Shown here piece after piece: positions 1 to 8,100 of a stretch of 33,637 nt of DNA. The position numbers were made by a program, and so were the translations under genes. The DNA is from Bacteroidota bacterium. Its GTDB lineage: Bacteria > Bacteroidota > Bacteroidia > Bacteroidales > JAGNHN01. Under the pieces are notes generated by a model that had not been told where the DNA came from, ran no database searches, and saw nothing but the letters and a program-made list of their open reading frames with translations. Every line of letters begins with the position of its first letter. The first letter of the stretch is position 1. The DNA is taken from assembly GCA_022710185.1 (NCBI GenBank), contig JAKLHK010000033.1, positions 1 through 33,637 of the forward strand, read 5' to 3'.

Positions 1-226
1 CTTTGCGTCCTTTGCGCCTTTGCGAGCAATTTATTATTCACGCCAAGACGCAAAGACGCCAAGAAGAACCCCTTTGTATGCTTTGCGTCCTTTGCTCCTT
101 TGCGAGATTTTATTTTTCACGCCAAGACGCAAAGACGCCAAGAAGAACCCCTTTGTATGCTTTGCGTCCTTTGCGCCTTTGCGAGAGATTGTTTTCTCGC
201 TAAGACGTAGAGCCGCCAGAAGGAAG
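1..226. repeat. About 2.8 copies of an 80-bp hairpin-forming repeat
   Basis: Units run 1-80, 81-159 and 160 to about 226. Each has a left arm of iterated CTTTGCG-like words (1-26, 81-106, 160-185), an AT-rich loop of 12-14 bases, and a right arm of ACGCAAAG/ACGCCAAG-like words (41-63, 120-142, and a decayed copy at 198-220). The right arm is roughly the reverse complement of the left, so each unit can fold into an imperfect stem of about 23 bp. Units 1 and 2 are nearly identical over the right arm plus the following AAGAACCCCTTTGTATG; unit 3 is degenerate. The array starts at base 1, so it may extend beyond the window. Short reading frames across it are periodic translations of the repeat and I do not call them genes. 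I see no gene from 1 to 358; 227-332 shows nothing recognisable. Confidence 0.85.
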
Positions 227-332
227 TCTCTGCTCCTTAAAATATACGTGGGAAGCCCTCGTGGTGGAAAAAAATATTCTGGATTTTAATAACTCCCGGG
301 CCTGGAAATCGCCCCGTCCGCTGGATTCAGCC

Positions 333-340
333 TACTTTTG
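333..340 (+). promoter_or_regulatory. Bacteroidota -7 box for parE (TACTTTTG)
   Basis: A perfect TAnnTTTG match 18 bases before the parE ATG, which would give a very short leader. A GAGGGGAAG purine stretch at 347-355 is one of the few Shine-Dalgarno-like sites in the window. No clear -33 TTG element is seen. Confidence 0.6.
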
Positions 341-358
341 CACCGCGAGGGGAAGACC

Positions 359-2203
359 ATGACTGAACAATACACCGACGATAGCATACGGTCTTTAGAC
401 TGGAAGGAACACATCCGCCTGCGGCCGGGGATGTACATCGGCAAGCTGGGTGACGGCGCCTCCCAGGACGATGGGATTTACGTTCTGATCAAGGAAGTGA
501 TCGATAACGCCATTGATGAGTACGTGATGGGCTTCGGGAAGAAGATTGATGTCAGCCTCAACGACCGCACCCTCACCATCCGTGATTACGGCCGGGGAAT
601 GCCGCTCGGAAAGGTGATCGACTGCGTTTCGCGCATCAATACCGGGGCGAAGTACGATTCCAAAGTGTTCAAGAAGGCTGTCGGCCTCAATGGCGTGGGT
701 TCCAAGGCAGTGAACGCCCTGTCGTCGTATTTCAGAGTGCAGAGTGTGCGTGAGGGCCAGACCAAGATCGTAGAGTTTGAACGGGGGGAGATCACCCAGG
801 AGCAGGAACTGCAGCCCACCGACCTTCCGGACGGCACGATCATCACCTTTGCTCCTGATGAGTCCATCTTCGGGAAATACCACTTCATCAAGGATTATAT
901 CGAAAGGCAGCTCTGGAACTATGCTTTCCTGAACAATGGCCTTTCCATCTACTTCAACGGGCAGCGCTTTTTCGCCAAAAACGGGCTGCTTGATCTGCTC
1001 TCCCACAACATCAACGGGGGCAACGGCGATATGCTCTACCCCATCATCCATATCCGGGAGGAGGATTTTGAGTGCGCCTTTACCCACATGGGCAAGCAGT
1101 ACGGGGAGGAGTACTATTCCTTCGTCAACGGACAGCACACCACCCAGGGGGGGACACATCAGGTTGCCTTCCGGGAGGCCATCGTGAAGACCATACGGGA
1201 GTTTTACAAGAAGGACTTCGATCCCGGGGACATACGCACCTCCATCGTGGCGGCCATCAGCCTCAAAGTGACCGAACCCGTGTTCGAGTCGCAGACCAAG
1301 ACCAAGCTGGGCAGTCAGCACATGGAGCCGGAGGGGCAGACGATACGCACCTACATCAACGATGTGGTGAAACGCCATCTGGACAACTACCTCCACATCA
1401 ACTCGGAGACCGCAGAAGCGCTGTACCGCAAGATCCTGGCCTCGGAGCGCGAGCGCAAGGAGCTGGCCGGTATCAAGAAGCTGGCTCGGGAAAGCGTGAA
1501 GAAGATCAGCCTCCACAACAAGAAGCTTCGCGATTGCCGTGTGCACTACGGAGACAACCACGAGCGCAGGCTGGAGACCACCCTTTTCATCACGGAGGGG
1601 GATTCCGCTTCGGGCTCCATTACCAAGTCCAGGGATGTGAACACCCAGGCTGTGTTCAGTTTAAAGGGCAAGCCCCTGAACTGTTACGGGCTGAGCAAAA
1701 AGATCGTGTACCAGAACGAGGAGTTCAACCTGCTGCAGTCGGCGCTCAATGTAGAGGAGGGAGTGGAAAACCTGAGGTACAACAACATCGTGGTGGCTAC
1801 CGATGCCGACGTTGACGGGATGCACATCCGTTTGCTGCTGCTTACCTTTTTCCTTCAGTTCTATCCCGATGTGGTGCGTCACGGCCATCTGTACATATTG
1901 CAGACCCCTTTGTTCCGGGTGAGGAACAAGAAGGAGACTCATTACTGCTATTCCGAGGCGGAGAAGGAAAAGGCTGTAGGCTTGCTGGGTTCCAATCCCG
2001 AGATCACCCGGTTCAAAGGATTGGGCGAGATCTCCCCGGATGAATTCAAGTTCTTCATTGGGGCCTCCATACGCCTCGACCCGGTGATCCTGAAGAAGGA
2101 GAGCTCCATCAAGGAGATGCTGGAGTTTTACATGGGGAAAAACACGCCGGACCGTCAGACCTTCATCATTGAGCGGCTGAGGGTGGAGGAAGATGCGGCT
2201 TAG
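359..2203 (+). CDS. parE: DNA topoisomerase IV subunit B (type IIA topoisomerase ATPase subunit)
   Basis: ATPase/TOPRIM subunit of topoisomerase IV; with ParC it decatenates daughter chromosomes in the cytoplasm. The 614-residue product has the GHKL ATPase fold (EVIDN at 46-50 with the catalytic Glu and the Mg-binding Asn, then DYGRGMP and GLNGVGSKA), a transducer domain, and a C-terminal TOPRIM domain (EGDSA from residue 413, DADVD at 482-486, then RFKGLGE). The lack of the long GyrB insert and the length fit ParE better than GyrB. I chose the ATG at 359 because the reading frame opens earlier only with a TTG at 338 that lies inside the -7 promoter box. The usual partner parC is not downstream: the next gene is convergent. 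Separation from GyrB rests on length and sequence flavour, so a GyrB-like paralogue is the main alternative. Confidence 0.93.
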   Translation: MTEQYTDDSIRSLDWKEHIRLRPGMYIGKLGDGASQDDGIYVLIKEVIDNAIDEYVMGFGKKIDVSLNDRTLTIRDYGRGMPLGKVIDCVSRINTGAKYDSKVFKKAVGLNGVGSKAVNALSSYFRVQSVREGQTKIVEFERGEITQEQELQPTDLPDGTIITFAPDESIFGKYHFIKDYIERQLWNYAFLNNGLSIYFNGQRFFAKNGLLDLLSHNINGGNGDMLYPIIHIREEDFECAFTHMGKQYGEEYYSFVNGQHTTQGGTHQVAFREAIVKTIREFYKKDFDPGDIRTSIVAAISLKVTEPVFESQTKTKLGSQHMEPEGQTIRTYINDVVKRHLDNYLHINSETAEALYRKILASERERKELAGIKKLARESVKKISLHNKKLRDCRVHYGDNHERRLETTLFITEGDSASGSITKSRDVNTQAVFSLKGKPLNCYGLSKKIVYQNEEFNLLQSALNVEEGVENLRYNNIVVATDADVDGMHIRLLLLTFFLQFYPDVVRHGHLYILQTPLFRVRNKKETHYCYSEAEKEKAVGLLGSNPEITRFKGLGEISPDEFKFFIGASIRLDPVILKKESSIKEMLEFYMGKNTPDRQTFIIERLRVEEDAA

Positions 2204-2284
2204 TGAGAAATCCCACCGTAGCATCGGATGATATCCGTTACTAACCGTTTATAGTATCGATAGTTGCTTGGGTTAATGTATTGG

Positions 2285-2306
2285 ATGTCAGATTTATATC
2301 TGACAT
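2285..2306. terminator. Perfect 9-bp stem-loop between convergent parE and nnr
   Basis: ATGTCAGAT, loop TTAT, ATCTGACAT. It sits between two convergent genes, so it could end transcription from both sides, but neither side has a clear T-tract. Terminator role is inferred from position. Confidence 0.45.
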
Positions 2307-2338
2307 TTACCCGTTTATCCCAACGCAGGGGGATTATC

Positions 2339-3856
2339 CTATCCCTTCCTCAGCCTGCTGAATGCTTTTCCCAGTTTATCAATCAGATCCGAAGGCAGCA
2401 ACGACTCCCAGGAGCCTTCTTCCAGGGCCAGATCCCCGGCGTACCCGTGCAGCCATACCCCAAGAAGGCATGCTTCCAGGGCAGGGTAGCCCTGCGCCAT
2501 CAGCCCGGCCAGGATGCCGGTGAGCGCATCGCCGCTGCCCCCGGTGGCCATACCCGGGTTGCCCGTGCCGTTGAACCAGCACATACCCTCAGGGGTACTT
2601 ATGCAAGTATGCGCACCCTTGAGGATGATATACAGCCCATATCTTATACTTAGGTCCCGCTGTTTGGCAAGCCTTTCAAAGCTATTTGCACTCTTGCCCG
2701 CAAGACGTTCAAATTCACCGGGATGGGGCGTGAGGATAGAATCCTTCGGGAGAAAGGCAATCCAGGTCTTGTTCTCGCTCAGGATATTCAGGGCGTCAGC
2801 ATCGAGGATAAGCGGTACCGGGGTGTTTTGGATAAGCTGCTTGAGCGCCGAGGCAAGGGCTTCAGAAGTGCCCAGTCCCGGCCCTGCAGCGATGCTGCGA
2901 AAAGGTTCAAGTTGACGGGGCAGGAGGAACTGGTGCTCGTCGGGCCGGAGGATAACCATAGCCTCGGGAACGGAAGTCTGCAATACCGGAATACCCTCTG
3001 CAGGGAGGCTTAAACTTACCAAACCAGGGCCCGACCTCAAACAGGCCCGCGCCGCCAGCACGGCGGCGCCAAATTTGCCAGGATTCCCCGAGATCAGCAG
3101 GGCGTGACCGTAGCTGCCCTTATGACCGAACCTGCTGCGTGATTTTAAGAACCTGCGACATTCTGTTGAGGTGATAAAGTGATAGTGACCCTTCGCTTCC
3201 GTAAGATAGTCCGGGTGCAAGCCAATGGGCAGCACGGTCCATTCTCCAACAAAGGGTTCATTTTCAGAAAAAAAGAAGGAAAGTTTTGGGCTTTGAAAGC
3301 TCAGCGTATGTACAGCCCTTACTACAGCGCCCTTACCCGCATCCGTAGGAACATCACAGAACAATCCGGAAGGCACATCGATGGCAATCACTGGCGCAGT
3401 CGCGGCGTTCATTGCCTTGATCGCTTCTGCCGCAAGGCCTTCCACCGGTCTTGAAAGCCCCGATCCAACAAGTCCATCTACCAGAATAAGGTTATCCCTC
3501 TTTATTGCAGGCAGGTCAGCAACATTTCGTACTTCAGTAATTGGCACCTTCCCTTGTTCACGCAGGTGTTCCAGGTTGATCAGAAGGTCGGGGCTGCCCT
3601 GAACCGCAAACCATATCAGCACCACGCTGACCTCCCTACCGGCATCGGCAAGCATACGTGCGAGAGCCAGCCCATCACCTCCGTTGTTTCCCGGACCACA
3701 GATTATGACATAGCTCGCCCCAGGGTCCGTATTCTCCCTGAACCATTTGAAAAGTTGCCCTGCAGCCCTTTCCATCAGGTCGATAGACGCAATCGGCTCG
3801 TGAAGCATGGTATAACGATCTGCTTCCCTGATCTGAGCAATATCAAGAACTTTCAT
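2339..3856 (-). CDS. nnr: Bifunctional NAD(P)HX epimerase / ADP-dependent NAD(P)HX dehydratase
   Basis: Metabolite-repair enzyme that restores hydrated NADH/NADPH (NADHX, NADPHX). The 505-residue protein is the usual fusion. The N-terminal YjeF epimerase domain covers about residues 1-215 (ICGPGNNGGDGL nucleotide motif, IDVPSG). The C-terminal ribokinase-like dehydratase domain covers about 225-505 (SGNPGKFGAA, AAGPGLG, DADALN, LTPHPGEFERL, and the NPGMATGGSGD active-site loop). Length and both motif sets match the family, so both activities are probably intact. The start is the first ATG of the frame and begins with the usual MKVLDIAQIREADRYT pattern. It is divergent from hydE with only 30 bp between starts and convergent with parE. 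Confidence 0.95.
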   Translation of the reverse strand: MKVLDIAQIREADRYTMLHEPIASIDLMERAAGQLFKWFRENTDPGASYVIICGPGNNGGDGLALARMLADAGREVSVVLIWFAVQGSPDLLINLEHLREQGKVPITEVRNVADLPAIKRDNLILVDGLVGSGLSRPVEGLAAEAIKAMNAATAPVIAIDVPSGLFCDVPTDAGKGAVVRAVHTLSFQSPKLSFFFSENEPFVGEWTVLPIGLHPDYLTEAKGHYHFITSTECRRFLKSRSRFGHKGSYGHALLISGNPGKFGAAVLAARACLRSGPGLVSLSLPAEGIPVLQTSVPEAMVILRPDEHQFLLPRQLEPFRSIAAGPGLGTSEALASALKQLIQNTPVPLILDADALNILSENKTWIAFLPKDSILTPHPGEFERLAGKSANSFERLAKQRDLSIRYGLYIILKGAHTCISTPEGMCWFNGTGNPGMATGGSGDALTGILAGLMAQGYPALEACLLGVWLHGYAGDLALEEGSWESLLPSDLIDKLGKAFSRLRKG

Positions 3857-3886
3857 AACCTAAATTTAAGTCTTTTCTTTGTCGCT
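3857..3886. promoter_or_regulatory. Compact divergent promoter region, nnr / hydE
   Basis: Only 30 bp separate the two starts. A palindromic TAAATTTA (3861-3868) is a one-mismatch -7 box on the minus strand for nnr. TTTCTTTG (3874-3881) is a one-mismatch -7 box on the plus strand for hydE. Both would give almost leaderless transcripts. Assignment is tentative. Confidence 0.35.
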
Positions 3887-4981
3887 ATGATGACAACGCA
3901 GGAAGTCAGGGACGTCCTTCAACGGCGAGACTTCAGTCCGGCCTCCCTCATGGCCCTGCTGGGAACCAGGGGAGAGGCGATGGAGGCCCTGTTCCAGGAG
4001 GCGGAACTTTTCCGTCACCGGATCTCCGGGCGCAAGGTTTACCTGCGCGGACTGGTCGAGCTTTCCAACCGCTGCGCCAAGGATTGCTACTATTGCGGGG
4101 TCCGGCGTAGCAATGATACTGTGGCAAGATATTCTGTCCGGCCGGAGGAAGTCGTGAATGCCGCCCTCTTTGCCCGGGACCACGGGTTCGCCTCCATGGT
4201 GCTGCAGTCGGGGGAGCGCTCCGACCGTCATTTTGTGCGTGAGGTTTCCCTTCTTCTGGAGGAAATTCACCGCCACACAGGTGGGGAGCTTCACATCACC
4301 CGGTCCATGGGAGAGCAATCACGGCAAACTTACAAGGAATGGTACGATCTGGGCGCCCATCGTTACCTGCTGCGCATCGAGGCCTCGGATCCGGAACTCT
4401 ATGCCCGGCTGCACCCTGATGACGGCCTTCACCGCTACGAAGACCGGGTAGAAAGCCTGCTATTGTTGAAAGATGTGGGCTATCAGACCGGGACCGGGGT
4501 GATGATCGGCCTGCCCTTTCAGCGACTGGAGCACCTGGCTGCTGATCTGTTGTTTTTCAGGACAATGGACATTGACATGGTAGGCATGGGGCCCTATATT
4601 GAGCATGAACAGACCCCCCTCTATGTGCACCGGCAGCTCATTCCCGACAAGGAAACACGTTTTCTACTCAGTATGAAAATGGTGGCCCTGTTGCGACTGA
4701 TGATGCCCGACATCAATATTGCGGCCACCACGGCTATGCAGACCATACAGGAAGGCGGGAGGGAGTTTGCGCTGAAAGTGGGAGCCAATGTGGTTATGCC
4801 CAACCTCACCCCCACAAAGTACCGCGAGAATTATTTGTTGTACAAGGATAAGCCGGGCATCGACCAGGACGCTGAGGACACCACTGAAAGCCTTACCCGC
4901 ATGATACACGCAGCGGGCCTCGAAGTAGCCCTTAACGAATGGGGCGACTCCATGCATTTCCGGAAAAGAACCAATTATTAA
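3887..4981 (+). CDS. hydE: HydE-type radical SAM enzyme ([FeFe]-hydrogenase H-cluster maturation)
   Basis: HydE-family radical SAM protein; known members help build the diiron cluster of [FeFe]-hydrogenase together with HydF and HydG. The 364-residue product carries the radical-SAM CX3CX2C motif with Cys63, Cys67 and Cys70 (RCAKDCYYCGVRRSN), the same positions as I recall for Thermotoga HydE. A TIM-barrel domain follows, then a C-terminal stretch with MPNLTPTKYRENYLLY, typical of the family. Two adjacent ATGs start at 3887; the upstream in-frame extension overlaps nnr and its control region and is rejected. The rlmD start lies 12 bp downstream. No hydF, hydG or hydrogenase is in the window, so the physiological partner is unseen. 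BioB and PylB are the nearest alternatives, but the motif flanks and length favour HydE. Confidence 0.88.
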   Translation: MMTTQEVRDVLQRRDFSPASLMALLGTRGEAMEALFQEAELFRHRISGRKVYLRGLVELSNRCAKDCYYCGVRRSNDTVARYSVRPEEVVNAALFARDHGFASMVLQSGERSDRHFVREVSLLLEEIHRHTGGELHITRSMGEQSRQTYKEWYDLGAHRYLLRIEASDPELYARLHPDDGLHRYEDRVESLLLLKDVGYQTGTGVMIGLPFQRLEHLAADLLFFRTMDIDMVGMGPYIEHEQTPLYVHRQLIPDKETRFLLSMKMVALLRLMMPDINIAATTAMQTIQEGGREFALKVGANVVMPNLTPTKYRENYLLYKDKPGIDQDAEDTTESLTRMIHAAGLEVALNEWGDSMHFRKRTNY

Positions 4982-4993
4982 GTCTCTATTGCT

Positions 4994-6424
4994 ATGAGAA
5001 ATAAGCGGCAGGAGTATCCTTTGCTTGAACAGGTTCTGATCCTTGACGCAGGGGCAGAGGGCAAGGCCGTGGGAAAAGTTGACGGTAAGGTGGTATTTGT
5101 GCCTTACGCAATGCCCGGCGATGTGGTGGATGTGCAGGTGACCAACAAGCGCAAGGGTTTTATGGAAGGACGGGTGGTGAAATACCATAAGCGGTCCGAT
5201 GACTTCCGAGAGCCATTCTGTGAGCATTTCGGGCTTTGTGGAGGATGCAAGTGGCAGCATATGCCCTATGCCCTGCAGCTCTGGTATAAAGAGAAACAGG
5301 TGGTGGACAACCTGCAACGTCTTGGTGGACTTACCGCCGGGACAGTGCGGCCAATCCTTGGGGCTCCGGATGAACGTTTCTACCGGAATAAGCTTGAATA
5401 CACCTTCTCAAGCCGGCGTTGGTTAACGGATCCCCGACCCAAAAACGATCTGCCGCATACCAAGGGGCTGGGATTCCATCTGCCGGGAATGTTCGACCGC
5501 ATTCTCGACATTGAACACTGCTATCTCCAGGCCGATCCTTCCAACGAGATCCGCCTGGCGGTCAGGGACTTCGCCATTGAAAATGGATTTACATTCTATG
5601 ACCCCCGGGAACAGCACGGCCTGTTGAGAAACCTCATCATCCGAAATACCACCTCCGGACAATGGATGGTGATCGTGGTTTTCCACCAGAAGGACCAGGA
5701 TGCTATCGACACCCTGCTTGGATTCATACGCGAACGCTTCCCCTTCCTGCATTCAATTATTTATGTGATTAACAATAAAGTAAATGACGCCATAGGGGAT
5801 CAGAAGCTAAGATTGTTTGCCGGGAGTGATCATCTTATCGAAGAGATGGGCGGACTGAAGTTCAGGATTGGCCCAAAGTCCTTCTTCCAGACAAATTCCG
5901 TCCAGGCCTTGCACCTGTACGAAACGGTGAGGGATTATTGCGGACTCAGCGGCGAGGAGGTAGTTTACGACCTGTACACCGGCACGGGAACGATCGCCCT
6001 TTTCCTGGCGTCAGGGGCAAAAAAGGTGGTAGGCGTCGAATATGTGGAGGAAGCTGTTGCCGATGCAAAGGTGAACGCTGAGCTCAACGGTGTCGGCAAT
6101 GCCGATTTTGTTGCCGGCGACCTGGGTAAGATGTTCGATCAACGCTTCGTGGAAGCCCACGGCCATCCTGATGTGATCGTTACGGATCCTCCCAGGGCAG
6201 GGATGCATCCCCGGGTTGTGGAACGCATCCTCGCTCTGCGTCCAACAAGAATTGTATATGTGAGCTGCAATCCTGCCACCCAGGCCAGGGACCTGGCGTT
6301 GCTTACCGGCGACTATGAACTACGGGAGATCCAGCCTGTGGATATGTTCCCCCAGACCCATCACGTGGAAAACGTCGCTCTCCTTGTGAGGAAGGAAAAG
6401 ACAGCGAATGTAAGTGCATCCTGA
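4994..6424 (+). CDS. rlmD: 23S rRNA (uracil-1939-C5)-methyltransferase, RlmD/RumA family
   Basis: SAM-dependent methyltransferase expected to make m5U in 23S rRNA. The 476-residue protein has an N-terminal TRAM domain (about 8-65: AEGKAVGKVDGKVVFVPYAMPGD) and a [4Fe-4S] site (Cys76, Cys82, Cys85 in FCEHFGLCGGCKWQH, probably completed by Cys176 in IEHCYLQ). A Rossmann methyltransferase domain follows, with YDLYTGTGTIALFLA, TDPPRAGMHP and the catalytic Cys425 in VSCNPATQARDL. All expected catalytic elements are present. It starts 12 bp after hydE and ends 3 bp before aroK, so co-transcription is likely. Its neighbour HydE is also an Fe-S enzyme, but a functional link is not established. The exact target uridine (1939 versus another, as in TrmA-like or RlmC-like paralogues) is inferred from family. 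Confidence 0.94.
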   Translation: MRNKRQEYPLLEQVLILDAGAEGKAVGKVDGKVVFVPYAMPGDVVDVQVTNKRKGFMEGRVVKYHKRSDDFREPFCEHFGLCGGCKWQHMPYALQLWYKEKQVVDNLQRLGGLTAGTVRPILGAPDERFYRNKLEYTFSSRRWLTDPRPKNDLPHTKGLGFHLPGMFDRILDIEHCYLQADPSNEIRLAVRDFAIENGFTFYDPREQHGLLRNLIIRNTTSGQWMVIVVFHQKDQDAIDTLLGFIRERFPFLHSIIYVINNKVNDAIGDQKLRLFAGSDHLIEEMGGLKFRIGPKSFFQTNSVQALHLYETVRDYCGLSGEEVVYDLYTGTGTIALFLASGAKKVVGVEYVEEAVADAKVNAELNGVGNADFVAGDLGKMFDQRFVEAHGHPDVIVTDPPRAGMHPRVVERILALRPTRIVYVSCNPATQARDLALLTGDYELREIQPVDMFPQTHHVENVALLVRKEKTANVSAS

Positions 6425-6427
6425 AGT

Positions 6428-6940
6428 ATGAGGATCTATCTTGTTGGTTTTATGGGAAGTGGCAAATCTACGATCGGCCCTATGCTTGCCGATCGCCTGG
6501 GTGTCCCATTCCTTGAAACGGACCAGGTGGTGGAAATGACCCTGGGTCTGTCGATCCCTGAAATCTTCGAAAAGCACGGGGAACAAATGTTCCGCGATGC
6601 TGAATCTATGGCCCTGCGGACTACGGTGATGCTGCCCGAAGGCGTGATTGCCCTGGGGGGAGGGACGCCCTGTAGCGAGGACGCCCAGGCGTTTTTGAGC
6701 CAGGATTGCCTGACCATATACTTGCAGGCCCCGGCCGTGGTCCTGGCCAAGCGGCTGAAGGGACGGACCTGGGACAGGCCGCTGTTCAGTGGTTTGAAAG
6801 AAGAACAGCATGCGGCATATATCACCAGCCTGCTGGAGCAAAGAGAGCCTTGGTACCTCAGGGCGGGACTGGTGGTTCACACCCAGGCTCTGTCTCCCGA
6901 TCAGGTGGTGGATGTCATTCTAAATCATATCGTAAAATGA
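6428..6940 (+). CDS. aroK: Shikimate kinase
   Basis: Phosphorylates shikimate to shikimate-3-phosphate with ATP in chorismate biosynthesis. The 170-residue product has the family length, a Walker A at residues 7-15 (GFMGSGKST), the substrate-binding Arg in MFRDAE, the GGG triplet (ALGGGTPC), a lid Arg (RTWDRPLF) and the later Arg in EQREPWYLRA. One small departure is that the usual DxD after the P-loop reads ETD (30-32); the second Asp, the one thought to bind shikimate, is kept. It follows rlmD by 3 bp and overlaps the next gene by an ATGA, so it sits inside the hydE-to-isochorismatase unit. No other shikimate-pathway gene is in the window. Confidence 0.93.
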   Translation: MRIYLVGFMGSGKSTIGPMLADRLGVPFLETDQVVEMTLGLSIPEIFEKHGEQMFRDAESMALRTTVMLPEGVIALGGGTPCSEDAQAFLSQDCLTIYLQAPAVVLAKRLKGRTWDRPLFSGLKEEQHAAYITSLLEQREPWYLRAGLVVHTQALSPDQVVDVILNHIVK

Positions 6941-7434
6941 AAATTTTCGGGACCTTGCTGGCTTTCCTTCTCCTCCTTCAGGGGGCTGCGGCCCAGGAGG
7001 GAAAGGCCGGCCTCCCGCTGTGGCTGGAGGGTAGCTGGCAGGCGGAGACCGACAGCGCAGTGCACGAGACCTGGGAGATTACGGTAACAGGCCTGCTGCA
7101 AGGCTATGGCTGGAGATCTGAAGATGGAGATACTGTGGTAAGCGAGCGGTTGCAGCTGGAAGCCAATGGACAGCAGTTGAAATACATGGCCACCGTAAAG
7201 GGGCAGAATCAGGGCCAGGCGATCACTTTCCTAGGATTGGCGTTCTCCGACAGCGCTTTTCTTGTGGAGAACCCGGCCCACGACTTCCCCCAAAGCATCT
7301 CCTACACCCTGTTGCGGGATGGGAGCATGGTGACCAGCCTCGGCGGAGCGGAAAAGACCTGTACCTCTTCCCTTTGGATCAGGTTGTTGCAGAATATAGA
7401 TATACAGTCACTTAATAATAATTGGAAGCCATGA
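6937..7434 (+). CDS. Small secreted DUF6265-like protein
   Basis: A 165-residue protein of unknown function. A signal peptide is visible (MKIFGTLLAFLLLLQGAAAQ, about residues 1-20), so it should be exported. The mature part has a lipocalin-like or beta-barrel flavour with the pattern WLEGSW, ETWEI, GYGWRSEDGDTV, LKYMATVKGQ and NPAHDFPQSISY, which matches my memory of DUF6265. The ATG overlaps the aroK stop (ATGA at 6937-6940), and its own stop overlaps the next ATG (ATGA at 7431-7434), so translation is probably coupled on both sides. Start choice is secure because of the overlap and the signal peptide. Family membership is from memory of conserved spacing; a ligand is not known to me. Confidence 0.75.
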   Translation: MKIFGTLLAFLLLLQGAAAQEGKAGLPLWLEGSWQAETDSAVHETWEITVTGLLQGYGWRSEDGDTVVSERLQLEANGQQLKYMATVKGQNQGQAITFLGLAFSDSAFLVENPAHDFPQSISYTLLRDGSMVTSLGGAEKTCTSSLWIRLLQNIDIQSLNNNWKP

Positions 7435-8042
7435 GGATAGCTTCATTGTTTCTTGGAATAGCCTTGACCCTGGGCTTAAATGTGGCCGCCCAGTCTCCAT
7501 GGCCGGCGGGAAAGACGGCCTTACTGCTGATCGATATCCAGGAATTCTATTTTCCAGGAGGGCTTGCCGAGCTGCGCGATCCTGATGCGGCGGCCCTGAA
7601 CGCGGGCATGCTGCTCGACCATTTCCGGGCCCAGGGCTGGCCATTGGTACATATCGGGCATCTCAGCAAGTCCGGCCAGTCCTTTCATAAGCGGGTGCGC
7701 CCGCTGGAAGGGGAATATGTGCTGATGAAGGAGAAGGTCAACGCTTTCACCAGTGGGGAGCTGCAGGCCTACCTTCAGGAAAAGGGGATCACCCACCTGG
7801 TCATTTGCGGCATGCAGACGCATATGTGTGTGGAAGCCGCCACACGTGCAGCGGCGGATCTTGGCTACGACTGTACGCTGGTTCCTGATGCATGCGCCAC
7901 CCGGGATCTCAAATATGGGGATCAGGTGGTTCCCGCATCCATGGTGCATTTCAGTACCCTGGCCACACTGAAGGGTACGTATGCCAAGTTATTGAGTGCT
8001 GCCACCTTGCTGGAGGAAATGCAGCGCGGAAGAACAGAATGA
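7431..8042 (+). CDS. Secreted isochorismatase-family cysteine hydrolase
   Basis: A 203-residue isochorismatase-like hydrolase with a cleavable signal peptide (MRIASLFLGIALTLGLNVAAQ, about 1-21), which is unusual because most family members are cytoplasmic. The catalytic triad is visible: Asp35 in LLLIDIQ, Lys100 in MKEKVNAF, and Cys133 in MQTHMCVEAA. The family includes nicotinamidases, N-carbamoyl amidases, maleamate amidases and isochorismatase; the substrate here cannot be read from sequence. The ATG at 7431 overlaps the stop of the preceding secreted protein; an earlier TTG at 7422 in frame would break the signal peptide pattern. It is the last gene of the hydE unit and faces ppgK across 58 bp. 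Confidence 0.85.
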   Translation: MRIASLFLGIALTLGLNVAAQSPWPAGKTALLLIDIQEFYFPGGLAELRDPDAAALNAGMLLDHFRAQGWPLVHIGHLSKSGQSFHKRVRPLEGEYVLMKEKVNAFTSGELQAYLQEKGITHLVICGMQTHMCVEAATRAAADLGYDCTLVPDACATRDLKYGDQVVPASMVHFSTLATLKGTYAKLLSAATLLEEMQRGRTE

Positions 8043-8100
8043 GCAGGAAGTGGCTGAAGTACTTTATGTGTTTGACTCGCACTAACACCTGCACCAACAC

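Noticed and set aside
1..226. CRISPR array
   Set aside because: The period is about 80 bp, the sequence between arms is not unique spacer-like, arms are made of short iterated words, and no cas gene is present.
395..1561. Long open frame on the minus strand inside parE (388 codons)
   Set aside because: It is wholly antisense to a motif-complete parE, matches no family and is explained by GC-rich codon use.
3554..3886. N-terminal extension of hydE by 111 codons
   Set aside because: It overlaps nnr on the other strand; Cys63/67/70 numbering fits the family only from 3887.
3887..4981. Biotin synthase or PylB instead of HydE
   Set aside because: The CX3CX2C flanks (ELSNRC, CGVRRSN) and the C-terminal MPNLTPTKYRENY pattern match HydE; no biotin or pyrrolysine genes are nearby.
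8043..8100. Terminator between isochorismatase and ppgK
   Set aside because: The 58-bp convergent gap has no stem or T-tract that I can find, only a loose ACTAACACCTGCACCAACAC direct-repeat flavour.
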